Shown: piece after piece, positions 12,170-22,598 of the stretch | Layout: each line of letters opens with the position of its first letter | Position numbering within the stretch: position 1 is the first letter of the stretch | DNA from: Kitagawia praeruptora | Lineage: Eukaryota; Streptophyta; Magnoliopsida; Apiales; Apiaceae | Length of the DNA stretch: 64,000 nucleotides | NCBI GenBank assembly: GCA_037693485.1 | Contig: CM075345.1 | Location: 79,109,001-79,173,000 of the forward strand | Direction of reading: 5' to 3' | The notes under the pieces: generated by a model | Database searches by the model: none | Seen by the model: only the letters and a program-made list of their open reading frames with translations | Told to the model about the DNA's origin: nothing | Translations under genes and position numbers: made by a program

Positions 12170-12862
12170 TAATTTTTGATTCTATCTTGACCAAGATAGA
12201 ATCACTCATCAATGTATTAAGGTGAAAAGGGGCTGATATGAGGTTCCCACCTTAACTCCCTTAATTTATTAAATAAAAGTACATCTTCATCTACGACCTT
12301 TATATTATTTCTAGCCAAATATTCGGCAACACTTATTATTAATGCCAAAACAATTTTTTTTGAATCGACAATTCAAAATTTAGTAAACAACTTATAATAC
12401 CCCGCAATCCATTTAAGTTAGATAGACTGTGCGGAAGATAGCAGTTAAAATAACAAAGAAAATATTGCATCAAGACAATGTATGATAACTTGTATCTAGA
12501 CGATACAAAAATCTCGAAACATCTCGAAACATCACCAAAATACGATGCAACCACCACCAATCTTGAACTCAAAAATACACTCAACATTGGATGGCAACCT
12601 TCACTAAGAACCGATATTATACTCAATAAACTTTCCAAGTAAAAACCTATAACCACACACTCCACTTTGATAGAAAGTCCACAAAACGTACTTCATGACC
12701 AAATTAAATGGCATTTAAATAAGAAAGTAAAACTCAAATACGTCAAACCATGACATGCAGCTCGCGAACGATAATAGTAAACACGAGACCAAAGTTATAC
12801 ATACCCAATAATCCTTTAATTAAAAGTAAAAAGTCACATTAGTTACGGGGCATACCCCGCCT
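12170..12862. other. Tat-1 spacer without recognisable gene
   Basis: AT-rich, no convincing ORF. A short inverted repeat (TTCTATCTTGACC / AAGATAGAATC, 12180-12205) follows the pol stop and could be an RNA hairpin. Confidence 0.5.
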
Positions 12863-15047
12863 TCAAGCTACTCCACCTTCATTCCCTCCACCTTCTTTCA
12901 GTGCCTTTGCTAAATCAGCACAGTAGTCGTCTAATGAATGCCCTGATAGATCAATTCCGGCTCGAGCAAGACGGTCATAGCAATTTTGATATCCAGATGC
13001 TACAGCATTGGCACCGTCCTCGGCCGCTTTCTCTACCTCGAGCTTCAAGGCCGCCACTTCTTCTTTAAGTGCATCGCGCTCGCCCTGTAGTTTCCCGACA
13101 TCAGCTTCGAGGGCAGTGGTTTTCTCCTTCATCTCACCAGCCGACCCTCGAAGTGAACTCAACTCACTATCCATAACCCCAATTATCGCCTTTGAATCCT
13201 CAAGCTCCTTCTTCATTTTTTCAAATTCCAAGGCTAGCGTCTTCTCACGACCCTCTGCCTCAACAGCTCGGCGATGGGCGTCACTTGCTTTCTGCTTGGC
13301 TTCATTCACTTCGCGAGTGGCATTCACACGCCACTCGTGGTCTACATCAGCTCGATAATCTTTGACAATATGAGCCAAATCAGCAAGGAGCTACAAGATG
13401 AACAAAGACGATAAGTAAAAAAAAAAAAAAACTATGCGAAATTACCCGTCCGCCACGAGCTAGGCATCGATCGGCGATCTCATCCCTAGTTTTATCAATA
13501 TAAGAACCTTTATCCTGAGGCAGGTCAAATGCTTGGAAAACCTACATTGATAAATCACATGTATAAGCTATATTCTACACTAAAAACGAATTCATAAATA
13601 ATGAACTAAAAAACTATAATAAAGAGGAAAACCTGAGTTGGAAATTGCGAGCCTGCAGTCCAACGCTCGTTAGCATTAATCTCGATCCGCAAAGGATTAT
13701 CTGAAGAACAACCCTGAAATAGAGGAGGCAAGCCTTCCTTATTGAGTCCAGTGAAAGTTAAAGACTTCCCAACCCCGATACGGGTAAGATCGCCAGGCTT
13801 CTTTGAAACACGTTTAGACACATCATCATCGCAATCCTCTCGCACCCGCTTACCAGATCGATCACGTACATCACCAGCAACAAGGTCATTCTCGATGGAG
13901 ACAACATTGTTGGTCGTAGCCCCGTCAACGGGGACTGACCCAACAGCGGGGAAACTTCTTTCGCCGCCGAATCTCGCTTAGCGGAAGACCGGTTCGCCAA
14001 CACCAGCATAGTCTTATGCATATCGTCTTTAACACCGCTGTTCAAAACTTCCTTCAGAGATTCCCCAGCTACTACAAAGGCAAACAAAAGGTTGTGAGCA
14101 CATGACACATCAAAAAGCCAAATAAAATAATTACAAAACCTTACAATTATGCTTCTCCAAAAATACGGAACTCTTCAATTGAGCAGGGGTGTACAAAGGA
14201 CCCTCACCCTGAAACCTATCTAAAAAGATATCATCGTATTTCACCATATTGGTCAAGTAGTCTATCGTCTTTTGCGAGACTTTCTGAAAAGGAGGAACGA
14301 ACTCGAGGTCAGGGCCGGTGTAATACATCCATTTCCCATGCCATCCTGAATTAGACGATTTAACATCCACAATCTTGGAACGACCATTCAACTTATCGAA
14401 ATAAACTTGCCCACGAGAATACTTTATACCGAATATTGAAAAAAATAAGCGGATAGACGGCACATACCCCAACTCGGCACAACGAGCAATGAACCCACTC
14501 ACCTGGGCCACAGAATTAGGGGTCAGTTGCGAGATCCCACAACCTACGACCTCGAAGATGGTCAGATGAAAAGGATGCATCGGCAAACGCAACCCCAACT
14601 CCAAATGAACCATAGGAATCCCTTGCATACCAAATTTAGGCATTTCCCATATCCTATCCGTCGCCAAAGGAACCTTACACTCATAAGAGCCTTTTAAGTC
14701 AACCCAAGACCCCACATCAACGTTAACAGCACGATCGACGTAAATACTGGCATAGTTAAGATTAGGCCTATTCTTTAACTCCGTCAAACCTCAATTCTAG
14801 CATCTTCCACAACTTTCTGGCGATTCGCCAGAGTTCGCGGACTAAGAGGAGGCAAAGCCTCAGGTTCTTTCATAACACTACTGGCCTCATTTAAAAAATC
14901 GAAGCTATGATCAGATAACTGTTCAGGGATTTCTATTTCATCCAAATTGACGGAACTCTCTAAACCCTCATCCCTAGTTGATAACCTACCCAGATTTATA
15001 TCATCGGGTGTACGAGAAAAAGAAGACGAAAAAGACATTTGCCTCAT
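12863..15047 (-). pseudogene. Antisense spliced gene in Tat-1: 'putative gypsy-type transposon' domain plus coiled coil
   Basis: The strand opposite pol encodes a multi-exon ORF. From ATG 15047 (MRQMSFSSSFSRTPDDIN) it runs through a frameshift near 14785 into a domain with LRLPMHPFHLTIFEVVGCGI, SQLTPNS and RLFFSIFGIK. This matches what I recall of the gypsy-type transposon domain (Pfam PF04195). A donor near 14134 is followed by exons with SLKEVLNSGVKDDMHKTM and, after another shift near 13930, a KR-rich acidic part and FQGCSSDNPLRIEINANERW. Further exons are about 13544-13448 (FDLPQDKGSYIDKTRDEIAD) and 13390-12863 (LLADLAHIVKDYRADVDHEW, then about 120 residues of coiled coil). Extra ORFs, some antisense, are known in Tat-lineage elements. 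Their function is unclear. Confidence 0.75.
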
Positions 15048-15586
15048 GATTAGGCAGACTACAAAGCACCCTATAAAGCGAATCTAAAAAATAAACAAAA
15101 AACAAAAGATAAGAGAGTACCTGGCGAGAATAGTGAAGGCAAGAGGCGCGACGAAGGAATATAAGCCCTCTAGGGAGAAACTTCTTCTTTTTTCAAAAAA
15201 ACAAAACCCAAAAAATGAAACGCCACTACTGAGAAAAATATATATATATATATATATATAAAACAACAAACAAAAAAAAACAAAACAAAAAAACAAACAA
15301 ACAAACAACGACACACACACTTACATCATACCAGTGTCGTCATAAATTAATGAAGGTGATTTCCATGACCAAAACATCTCATTTATAAAAAGACTCACAG
15401 TCGATCGACACTACACGATAATCGGTCTTCTCAAAAAATTAGAAAAGCTTAAAGTTAAATAAAAATTAACTAGAACAAACATTAACTTGAACAAACAACT
15501 TCATTTAAGAATACCCCGAAGGGGCCAATTAAAATTAAGACGCGAATCATCATTACAAAGCTACATAAAGACACACAATCAATCTA
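15048..15586. other. AT-rich gap between the two antisense ORFs of Tat-1
   Basis: Low-complexity A/C and (TA)n tract at 15238-15310, otherwise no coding signal. It could hold the promoter of the antisense gene starting at 15047, but no clear box is visible. Confidence 0.4.
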
Positions 15587-16075
15587 CTATTTCTCAGATT
15601 CGATAATTGCTTGCACAATGTCAGGACATTCATCCACATTGCTAAAATCCAACTCATTCTGTAAAAAGTAATCGGTCAAAGCCTCGACAGCGACGTTGGC
15701 AGATGGAGGTACACAGACCATCCACAAATCTTCCCAGTTGTCGTCCATGCGCTGGTTAATAACCCCAACAAGGACCCAATGCTTGTAACCCCAATCAGGA
15801 TGAAGAACTCTTTCCAAAGCCGCAACATCGTCAGTTTCGAGAATCAATTTCCTCTTATCCTCTCTCTAGGCGAACTCAAGCCCATGGCATATCGCTTGCA
15901 ACGACGCCAAATCATGGTCCGCGCAAGGGATCGCACCCCCGAAGCCACGGTAAAAATCACCATCGCTGTTCCTCACAACACATCCATTAGCACAGATGCT
16001 TCTCTCCCAGGCATAGATACCACTCACGTTAATTTTATAAAATCCATCTGTTGGCTTCTCCCAGGCCATCTGCAC
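15587..16075 (-). pseudogene. Antisense RNase H-like ORF in Tat-1
   Basis: From ATG 16075 the minus strand reads GFYKINVSGIYAW, NGCVVRNSDGDFYRGFGGA and ASLQAICHGLEFA, then one in-frame TAG (15868-15866), then KLILETDDVAALERVL. Spacing and wording resemble the plant RNase H domain of non-LTR elements and solitary RNase H genes (RVT_3 type): KxNxDGA-like start, acidic residues and LETD. The first catalytic Asp position reads Ser (NVSG instead of NxDG), so enzymatic activity is doubtful. After LETD there is about 70 residues of unknown sequence. Tat-1 already has two sense RNase H domains, so this would be a third, in reverse orientation. Confidence 0.62.
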
Positions 16076-16206
16076 GAGCGTTAGTTATTCAAGAATAAAT
16101 ATCGAAAATAAAGAAATTACCTTACTCGAAATTAACTTTACCATGTCTCTATTAATACTTTTTCGCAGGTGGCTAAAAACAAGGGATCTAAAGATACCCT
16201 TCTTAC

Positions 16207-16220
16207 TAGGGGGGGACAAA
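16207..16220 (+). other. Polypurine tract of Tat-1
   Basis: AGGGGGGGGACAAA lies directly before the 3' LTR, the expected plus-strand primer position. Confidence 0.85.
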
Positions 16221-16552
16221 TGTTGGACCATGAAGCCCAAGTAAGTAAATTATATTTAGTTAAAAGGCTCACTTAGATTGTATTAGACCCATCAAGCATT
16301 ATGTGTATTGTTGGGCCTTGTAGCCCATAAATGTAAATCTTGTTAACCAAGTAAACTAGAATTTTTCTATAAATAGGAACCAAACCCCACTTGTTGAGGG
16401 GTTGGCAATTTTGAGAAGAGAGAGAGAGTCTCCTACTTATAGAGAGAATAAACATTTCATTAATACAATACACCTCATTGATCTTCATTTATTGTCTGAT
16501 TATTATAGCAATTATTACCAAGGTCATCTCTTAGTGAATTATCTCTCAATCA
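16221..16552 (+). repeat. 3' LTR of Tat-1
   Basis: 332-bp partner of 1804-2135. Followed by the AAAAG duplication, after which the SKS exon continues. Confidence 0.95.
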
Positions 16553-18131
16553 AAAAGCTTCCAAGCTGATCCTTTACTTGTAGAATGTGTGTGTAGTTCT
16601 TTCCGGGAGGAATGGGACATGTGGTCCCATAGACTCCATCCACAAATGAATTCCTTCTCTGCTGGATCCCGTTCCTACAATATTCCAGTTGTTTAGCAAA
16701 TTGTTGTAGGAATAGTTTTATTTACTTAAAATAAACATGATGAATACATGGTCTTGAAGATATATTATAATTCGTATTTTTTAAAACACATAAAAATTTA
16801 AGATTTTTCTTTGAAAGAAAATACCAGAGAAAAAAAAATCTGTTATTTGTTAACTTCCAAAAAGTCCACTAGAATTTACTAGAGGTATTGAGCAGAATCG
16901 AGAAGAACCATGTACAAGAGATGGAGAGATATATCTAGAAGTTGAAAAGTTAATGGGGGTGTTTGGAAGTTAGAGGTTTGGGATAAAATTAGAGGTTTGG
17001 GGGTAGATTAGAGGTTTGACCAAATGAAACCTCTAATGTGAGTGTTTGGTTAGAGGTTTGAGTTAGAGGTTTGGGATCAAAAAGCTAATTTTGAAAAAGC
17101 TCATTTTAGGAGCTTTTTCAATTAGAGGTTTGCTATGTGTCACAAAAAGTTATTCAAAAAGCTATTTACCAAACACTTTTATTCAAAACAGCTAATTTCA
17201 ATCCGCTAGTCAAAACAGCTAATTCAATCAGCTAGTCAAAACAGCTAATTCAATCCGAGCTAATTGCCAAACAGGGCCAATAATGAAGGCCAGCTTGCAG
17301 CTCGTGTCAATTACTGAAAACAGGAAGGTAATAGCACTAAGGCCAAGGACCAGTAACTGGCATCTAACCATGCGACTCTACCCGTCTAAAACAGAGGAAA
17401 GTGATAAACGAACGCGCATATCACCCTACTACCAGCTGATGCTGCCAAGTGCTATGATATTGAGTCCAAAGTTGTACCATATCTCTCACAGTTAATTCAA
17501 GTGGTAGTAGTTCTCAATCCCAAAAGCTGATAAGAGTCAAAATGTTGCATACATCTTATCTCCTCCATACATAACAATGAACATTTGGCTTTCCCCGGAA
17601 ATTACAATGAGACCTTTGGGTGTTAGGTACTACTCCTAGACCCGGTGTCGGAATTGGTTTAGTGATCCTCATCATTCCCCTCCCCTTGTAATTAAAATAC
17701 ACACACACACACACACACACTCAACTCGTTCATGCATTAAAAAGGAATGAAATTTAATCGCAATAAATATGATTGCACTGGGAAAATACAAAACTTGCCA
17801 GGAGATTAGAAAAGGCTGATTTAAGCTGTTGAAGACGTTGATGATAAGATTATCATTGGTGACTGAATGGATATCAGGACCAGGAAATTGTCCATTGTGA
17901 AAACATTTACACAAATCAGAATGTACGTGCATGACAACATATACTGGTAGTAGTAGCAAGAAATACAGTTAAAACTGCATAGAATTTACGCACCTGTTGA
18001 CGAACGCCTAGGGGATAAATATCACCGTAAATTACATTCCAGTTAAAGAATCTGTAAGGATCCTCAGCTCGGATGGAACATGCAAATGCTATTACAGTCG
18101 CTAACAAGACAGCTGCTAAATTGAGCTGCAT
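16553..18131 (-). CDS. SKS: SKS gene, 5' exons
   Basis: Exon 1, 18131-17994: ATG, hydrophobic signal peptide (LNLAAVLLATVIAFACSIRA), then EDPYRFFNWNVIYGDIYPLG and donor CAG|GTGCGT. Exon 2 ends at 17799 (GQFPGPDIHSVTNDNLIINV to FLIS). Exon 3 starts at 16674 after TTGTAG (GIQQRRNSFVDGVYGTTCP, PPGKNY, VKDQLGS) and is cut at 16558-16553, continuing at 1803. The exon 2 donor is GC, not GT: TG|GCAAGT joins to TAG|G and restores the conserved Trp-Asn-Gly. The exon 1/2 junction is damaged: no AG stands before the NGQFPG codons. A 17-bp stretch (17897-17913) separates them from an upstream ATTCTGATT that would encode the family's ILI. Confidence 0.92.
16956..17280. mobile_element. Probable MITE in SKS intron 2
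   Basis: The segment begins GGGGTGTTTGG and ends CCAAACAGGGCC, imperfect inverted termini. TAATG occurs on both outer sides (16951-16955 and 17281-17285), but the exact boundary is uncertain. The left half repeats TTAGAGGTTTG six or more times; the right half repeats AACAGCTAATT and CAGCTAGTCAAAA. Confidence 0.6.
17699..17721. repeat. (AC)n microsatellite in SKS intron 2
   Basis: Run of about eleven AC dinucleotides. Confidence 0.9.
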
Positions 18132-18189
18132 TATTGGCAAAGAGAGGGTGGAAAAGAACAAAAGAATGTATTAAGTGGAAAATGCGGTG

Positions 18190-18210
18190 GGTGTGTTGTA
18201 TAAATGGGTG
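18190..18210 (-). promoter_or_regulatory. TATA-like box of SKS
   Basis: CCCATTTATACAACA on the minus strand lies about 70 bp upstream of the SKS ATG (18131), a suitable place for a core promoter with a short leader. Position only; no expression evidence. Confidence 0.4.
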
Positions 18211-18769
18211 AGGAATTTTCAAGGGAGCGGTGGTGGTGTCCTGTGAACAAAATGAATGGTGATGTGTGGTTTTATTCTCATAGCGCGGCTACTAGTATCG
18301 CTTTTTCTATACCATTATGGTTGGGTCCTCACCCCCGTTTTTCTACTACCCTGCAACATGCTACTCCTCTTCTCTTCTTTACATTTTTTCTCTTTTTCTT
18401 AGTGCTGTTGCGGTTTGTGAAATACATAATGCGTTTATATTTATCTGTATTTTAAGTATATACATTTCCTTTTTTGACAAGTTCCTTGCAATTTGATACG
18501 ACTCTTTGGGGACTTAGAGGCCAAGTACGTGAATATTCATGTGCTCAGTTAACACATTTCCATCCCCCACCACCATTTCATTTTCATGCGTCCCTTCCTT
18601 TCCACTATTAACTTATTATTTTTCTTTCTGGAAATGCTAATTATATTAAACATTATATTAACGATTAGTCGAACTTCATGTATAAATTATCTAAATTATG
18701 ACCATAAGTATCCCAAATTTGTTCCCAAAATTTTTAACATGACACATTTTAATTTGTGATATATATATA

Positions 18770-19130
18770 TAGGCATTTACTCCATAAAGAACATTATTAT
18801 ATAACAAACAATAAAGAATACTATAAAATCATTTATTCCAATAGATTCATTGGCCCCGCCAGGGGCACCCAATACAAAAAGTTCTTATTTTTTTAGGCTC
18901 TATCCATCCAGCAAAAATTTTTTTTTTTTGAAAATTCACTGTTCATCGATGACGTCATCATGACGTCATCGATGAACAGTAAATTTTCAAATTTTTTTTT
19001 TTGCTGGATGGATAGAGCCTAAAAAAATAAGAACTTTTTGTATTGGGTGGCCCCGCCAGGGGCAATGGATCTATTAGATATGAGGTATTCTTTGTTGTTT
19101 GTTATATAAGGTGTTTGCTATGGAGTCCAA
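18770..19130. mobile_element. Foldback element inserted in an AT microsatellite
   Basis: Two arms of about 175 bp are near-perfect reverse complements around 18959. Outer arm: ACTCCATA...AACAAACAA; inner arm: CTATCCATCCAGCAAAAA. The apex holds two TGACGTCA boxes (18950-18957, 18961-18968). Each arm carries GGCCCCGCCAGGGGC in the same top-strand orientation, so that word is inverted relative to the arms. ATATAT tracts flank both ends. No coding capacity. Confidence 0.85.
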
Positions 19131-19131
19131 C

Positions 19132-19132
<1 letters not shown>

Positions 19133-19166
<34 letters not shown>
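19133..19166. repeat. (AT)n microsatellite
   Basis: About 17 AT repeats between the foldback element and the next repeat. Confidence 0.95.
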
Positions 19167-19168
<2 letters not shown>

Positions 19169-19340
19169 ATGTGGCTCAAAAAAGAACTCATTTTTTGAAG
19201 AAAACTAAGGTACTAATCCTAACCATTGGATGTATTATAATCAATGGCCCCGCCAGGGGCACTCACACACTAATCAAATACACCCTCACACACACAATCC
19301 CACCTAATCCCCTCCGTTTTTAATTTGATTTTTCCCGTCA
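19167..19340. mobile_element. Left part of a repeat interrupted by CACTA-B
   Basis: Begins AGGATGTGGCTCAAAAAAG after the AT tract and contains GGCCCCGCCAGGGGC (19244-19258). After CACTA-B the sequence goes on from 24701 with TAAGTTCTCTTTTTAAAGG and TCTCTCTAG near 24805-24835, partly complementary to the left end. It looks like a third foldback-type repeat split by CACTA-B. Confidence 0.45.
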
Positions 19341-19359
19341 CACTAGTACAGAATATGCT

Positions 19360-19690
19360 TTTAGCGTCGGTCAAAATAAGCATTAGGCGTCGGTTATTGG
19401 GTGTAGCAAATGAAGGCGACACTAAAAGTCCATTATAAGCGTCGGTCAGTTAAATAACCGACGCTAAAAGTCTGTTATAGGCGTCGGTCATTAAAACAAC
19501 CGACGCTAAAAGTCTGTTATAGGCATCGGTCACTGAAACAACCGACGCCTAAAGTCATGGCAAAGGCATCGGTCATTGAAACAACCGACACTAAAAGTCA
19601 TGTCAAAGGCGTCGGTCATTGAAACAACCAACGCTAAAAGCCAGATCAAAAGCGTCGGTCATTGAAACAACCGATGCTAAAAGTCAATTT
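19360..19690. repeat. Left subterminal hairpin array of CACTA-B
   Basis: About seven tandem units of roughly 40-45 bp, each with GCGTCGGT, a short spacer and ACCGACGC, so each unit can fold back. The right array (24243-24690) has the same core with different spacers. Such arrays bind the CACTA transposase accessory protein in known systems. Confidence 0.9.
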
Positions 19691-19958
19691 TTTTTAAAAA
19701 AAAATAAAATTGCAAAAACACCCTATCAACCTGTTATATAATACAAGCATGAAACAATACAAGATTTATACAAACCAATGAGATTTTATTAACATTAATA
19801 TAATATATATTATACAATTCGACAATATGTTAATTTACACAAAATTATAATTTAAACTCCAGTTCCAGTCGTTTCAAATATGTCACACATCCTACAACAA
19901 AGTCATTTTATCAAACTCCAGTTCCAGTCATTTCTTAGTAATTTAAGGAGTCGCTATC

Positions 19959-22598
19959 CTACAGAGGGATGCATAGCACTTCTGGTACTTCTTTCTGAAA
20001 AGCATCCAGTTCAAAAGGAAAATTAAGTGCCTTGTCAGGAATGAGATCATGGAAGCGCGCTGCAATACTTTCACTACCTTCACTAACTGCCCAGGCCTGG
20101 AAATCATCAATTCATGAAGCAAGAGCACAAAGATTTATACATTATAAATCATGACTTCAAAAATAAAGCTAAAAATATTGGAATAAAAAAATGTAGATGA
20201 CATATACCATTTCTGGCAGATTCACTAACATCCCCTTCCTATGCTCTCTTAAATAAATCATATGCACAGATAACTGAGTCTGTAGAGACCAAATCACACA
20301 AAAGTAAGTGCATACATCTGATTCTGAAGAAAAACAAACTGCAATGACATTGAAGCGTAGGACAACTAATAAAACTAAGGGGTCATTTGTTAAATCTGAA
20401 CTGTATTTTCTGAATGATTAAAATTCTGAATGAATGACTAATCTGAATGCTGGATGAATAATATTATTTGTTAAATTAATTTTCAATTTCTCTGAATGAA
20501 AGAATTTTGCACATTTTTTGTTATGCTATCTTGTAATTTATTTATACTCTTTATTAATATGAAAAATCATGTTTTAATGACGCGCAATAGTACCAAAGTA
20601 TCAAATTTGGTTATCAATTAATTTGAGGTTCGATTCTTTACAACTACATAATTATACAAGATTTATTTATTTAATTTAATTTCTTAAATTTCACCTCGTG
20701 TTCAATTCACTTTAACCACATAATTAAATAATATTTACTTATTATATATTTTTATCCTTCAATTCTCTTACAAGTTTATATTTAAATAATACTTATGGAT
20801 TATGTTTATTTAATTTTTTTAATTTCACCCCATGTTCGATTCCCTATAACTACATAATTAAATAGTATTTATTTATTATATACTTTTATCATTCAATTCT
20901 CTGCAAGTACATATTTAAATAATACTTATTAATTATATTTATTCTCAATAGTTTATTAAAACACATTTATTGAATTAGAAAAAATATAATAATAAATATA
21001 AATATACATTAACATTATTATGTAAAATAGAATACAATATGAAATCAAAATAAAAAATATTAAATATTCAAAGTACCAAGAAAATATTAATATTTATGCA
21101 ATTTGTAATTAATTAGTGTTTAAAATGACGCCCTTTCAAAACAATAATAAAGTTGTTAAAGAATTAAATTAAGATGTGAACCAAAATTGGTTTTAGGCTA
21201 TTCATAAACACCAGTAAACAATCATGAACCAGTCTACCTCTTTTTTTTGAAGGCACTCATTCAGGAGTTTTTCTTGCTCGTCCAGAACACTTCATGTCGT
21301 TCAGCAAAAAAAAAAAATCAACCAAACGAACTTAAAAATTGAACGAGTCTATTTTGTCCCGTTAAGTGATTAACAAATGACCCCTAAATCTTTAAATTAT
21401 TATCATACATGATTTACATGTTAAGAAATATCCACCAGTACCTATCCTTCCAATTAATTTGTGAGGATACAAAGAATGCACGCACATGTCTCATTAAATA
21501 GATTAGCCAGGATACAAAGAAAGCACGCACATGTCTCATTAAATAGATTAGGCAGTGGTACCACAATTATAGTCAATAATCACCTTAACATCAAATGTAC
21601 TCTCCGGTTCACCTTGATCCCGATGAACGTTCCATGAGTGTAAATGTGCCTTCAAAAGTTATGTGTACAAAGGTTGCATATTTTATATAACTGAGTTTCA
21701 TTACAAGATGATATTTATAGAGAGAAAGGACAAAGAGGGACACTAACAATTTTTGAGCAAAAAAAGGGAAACTTAACAAGATGGAAAGGAACACAATTGC
21801 CTTTCTAATTTAAAGCAAATCAGATATGTTTACCTTGAGGTTACCAAAATCCATTCCCTGTTTAAAACTTGACGGAAGGGATTGAGAGGCACCACCAGTG
21901 AGCACCTCCTGCACCCAATCCCCACTGGTTACACCATCAGGAAGAATCCTTCCAATGGTTTGAGAATCATCCAAACCACCAGGCCGAAAAGGATGGCTGC
22001 TAATTCTTCCCCGAACAAAGTCCTTTGCAGGTCCAGAAATGCGTGACAAAACACCAGAATCCTCGAACTCTGCCATAAGTTCTTTTACATCCACCTAAAA
22101 ATAAGCGAGCTCCATAATCAGGTTGAACACTTAAACATAAAAAGCTGCCCTCAAAGATGTAATAACCTAAAGACTACTCTGAATTCTCCGGGTATCATAA
22201 TCATACCTATGATATTAATCTTTGAATATATTGACCTATGCATTAACCGCTAGAAAGTACTATGCAAAATGAAAGTAATAATTACCACACATAATAAACA
22301 AGCTCATAACTTTTACTTTTTCCTATTTTTTCAATAAGATAGTGGATTATCAGTAGCACCTGTTTTGAGTTGGGATCCCAAATGTTTGACATATTGCTCA
22401 TACTTGAACGTCTATAAGGTAACTCCCATGTTGGAACCACGACCAATCGAGGTAATGATGGCTCCAAGTTAACTTTTGCTTTATCGAACCAGTCAAACTC
22501 CCATTGTCTTCCATCTTTGTCAAGAGAGAAGGCATCTGCATCTAATCTTGGAAGGAGATATTTCTCTTCAATATATTCTTTAATTGACTCTGGCGTCT
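19959..22598 (-). pseudogene. SKI2: Captured SKI2 RNA-helicase gene segments in CACTA-B
   Basis: SKI2 is the DExH helicase of the Ski complex that feeds mRNA to the cytoplasmic exosome. Exons on the minus strand: 22598-22360 (TPESIKEYIEEKYLLPRLD, GRQWEFDWFDKAK, LEPSLPRLVVVPTWELPYRR), 22094-21834 (ELMAEFEDSGVLSRISGPAK, DFVRG, FRPGGLDDSQ, SFKQGMDFGNLK) and 20096-19959 (AARFHDLIPDKALNFPFELD, AFQKE, then a stop). The first two match the SKI2 N-terminal region and the third the start of the helicase core, as I recall them. Splice sites are intact. The exons between and the helicase motifs after the Q-motif region are missing. A further possible upstream exon at about 22690-22622 reads GPGNNLGESVDVNEAHILR. 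Confidence 0.8.
20379..21384. mobile_element. PIF/Harbinger-like MITE inside CACTA-B
   Basis: Ends GGGGTCATTTGTTAA and TTAACAAATGACCCC are perfect inverted repeats; TAA flanks both sides (20376-20378, 21385-21387). 1006 bp, AT-rich, non-coding. The same family occurs at 25074-25998. It lies between two captured SKI2 exons, so it inserted into the captured copy. Confidence 0.88.

Larger units (their letters stand above)
1804..16552 (+). mobile_element. Tat-1: Tat-lineage Ty3/gypsy LTR retrotransposon inserted in SKS exon 3
   Basis: Two 332-bp LTRs (1804-2135, 16221-16552) start TG and end CA, and AAAAG flanks the element at 1799-1803 and 16553-16557. Order on the plus strand: primer-binding site, gag, protease, RT, RNase H, second RNase H, integrase, then a 4-kb 3' region with antisense ORFs and a polypurine tract. 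A second RNase H between the first RNase H and integrase marks the Tat lineage. The LTRs differ at 11 of 332 positions by my count (about 3.3%), so the insertion is fairly young. The pol frame has many stops, so this copy is defective. CACTA-A is nested inside. Confidence 0.95.

Noticed and set aside
13008..13358. 116-codon plus-strand ORF
   Set aside because: Mirror of the antisense coiled-coil exon, Ser-rich as expected from the opposite frame.
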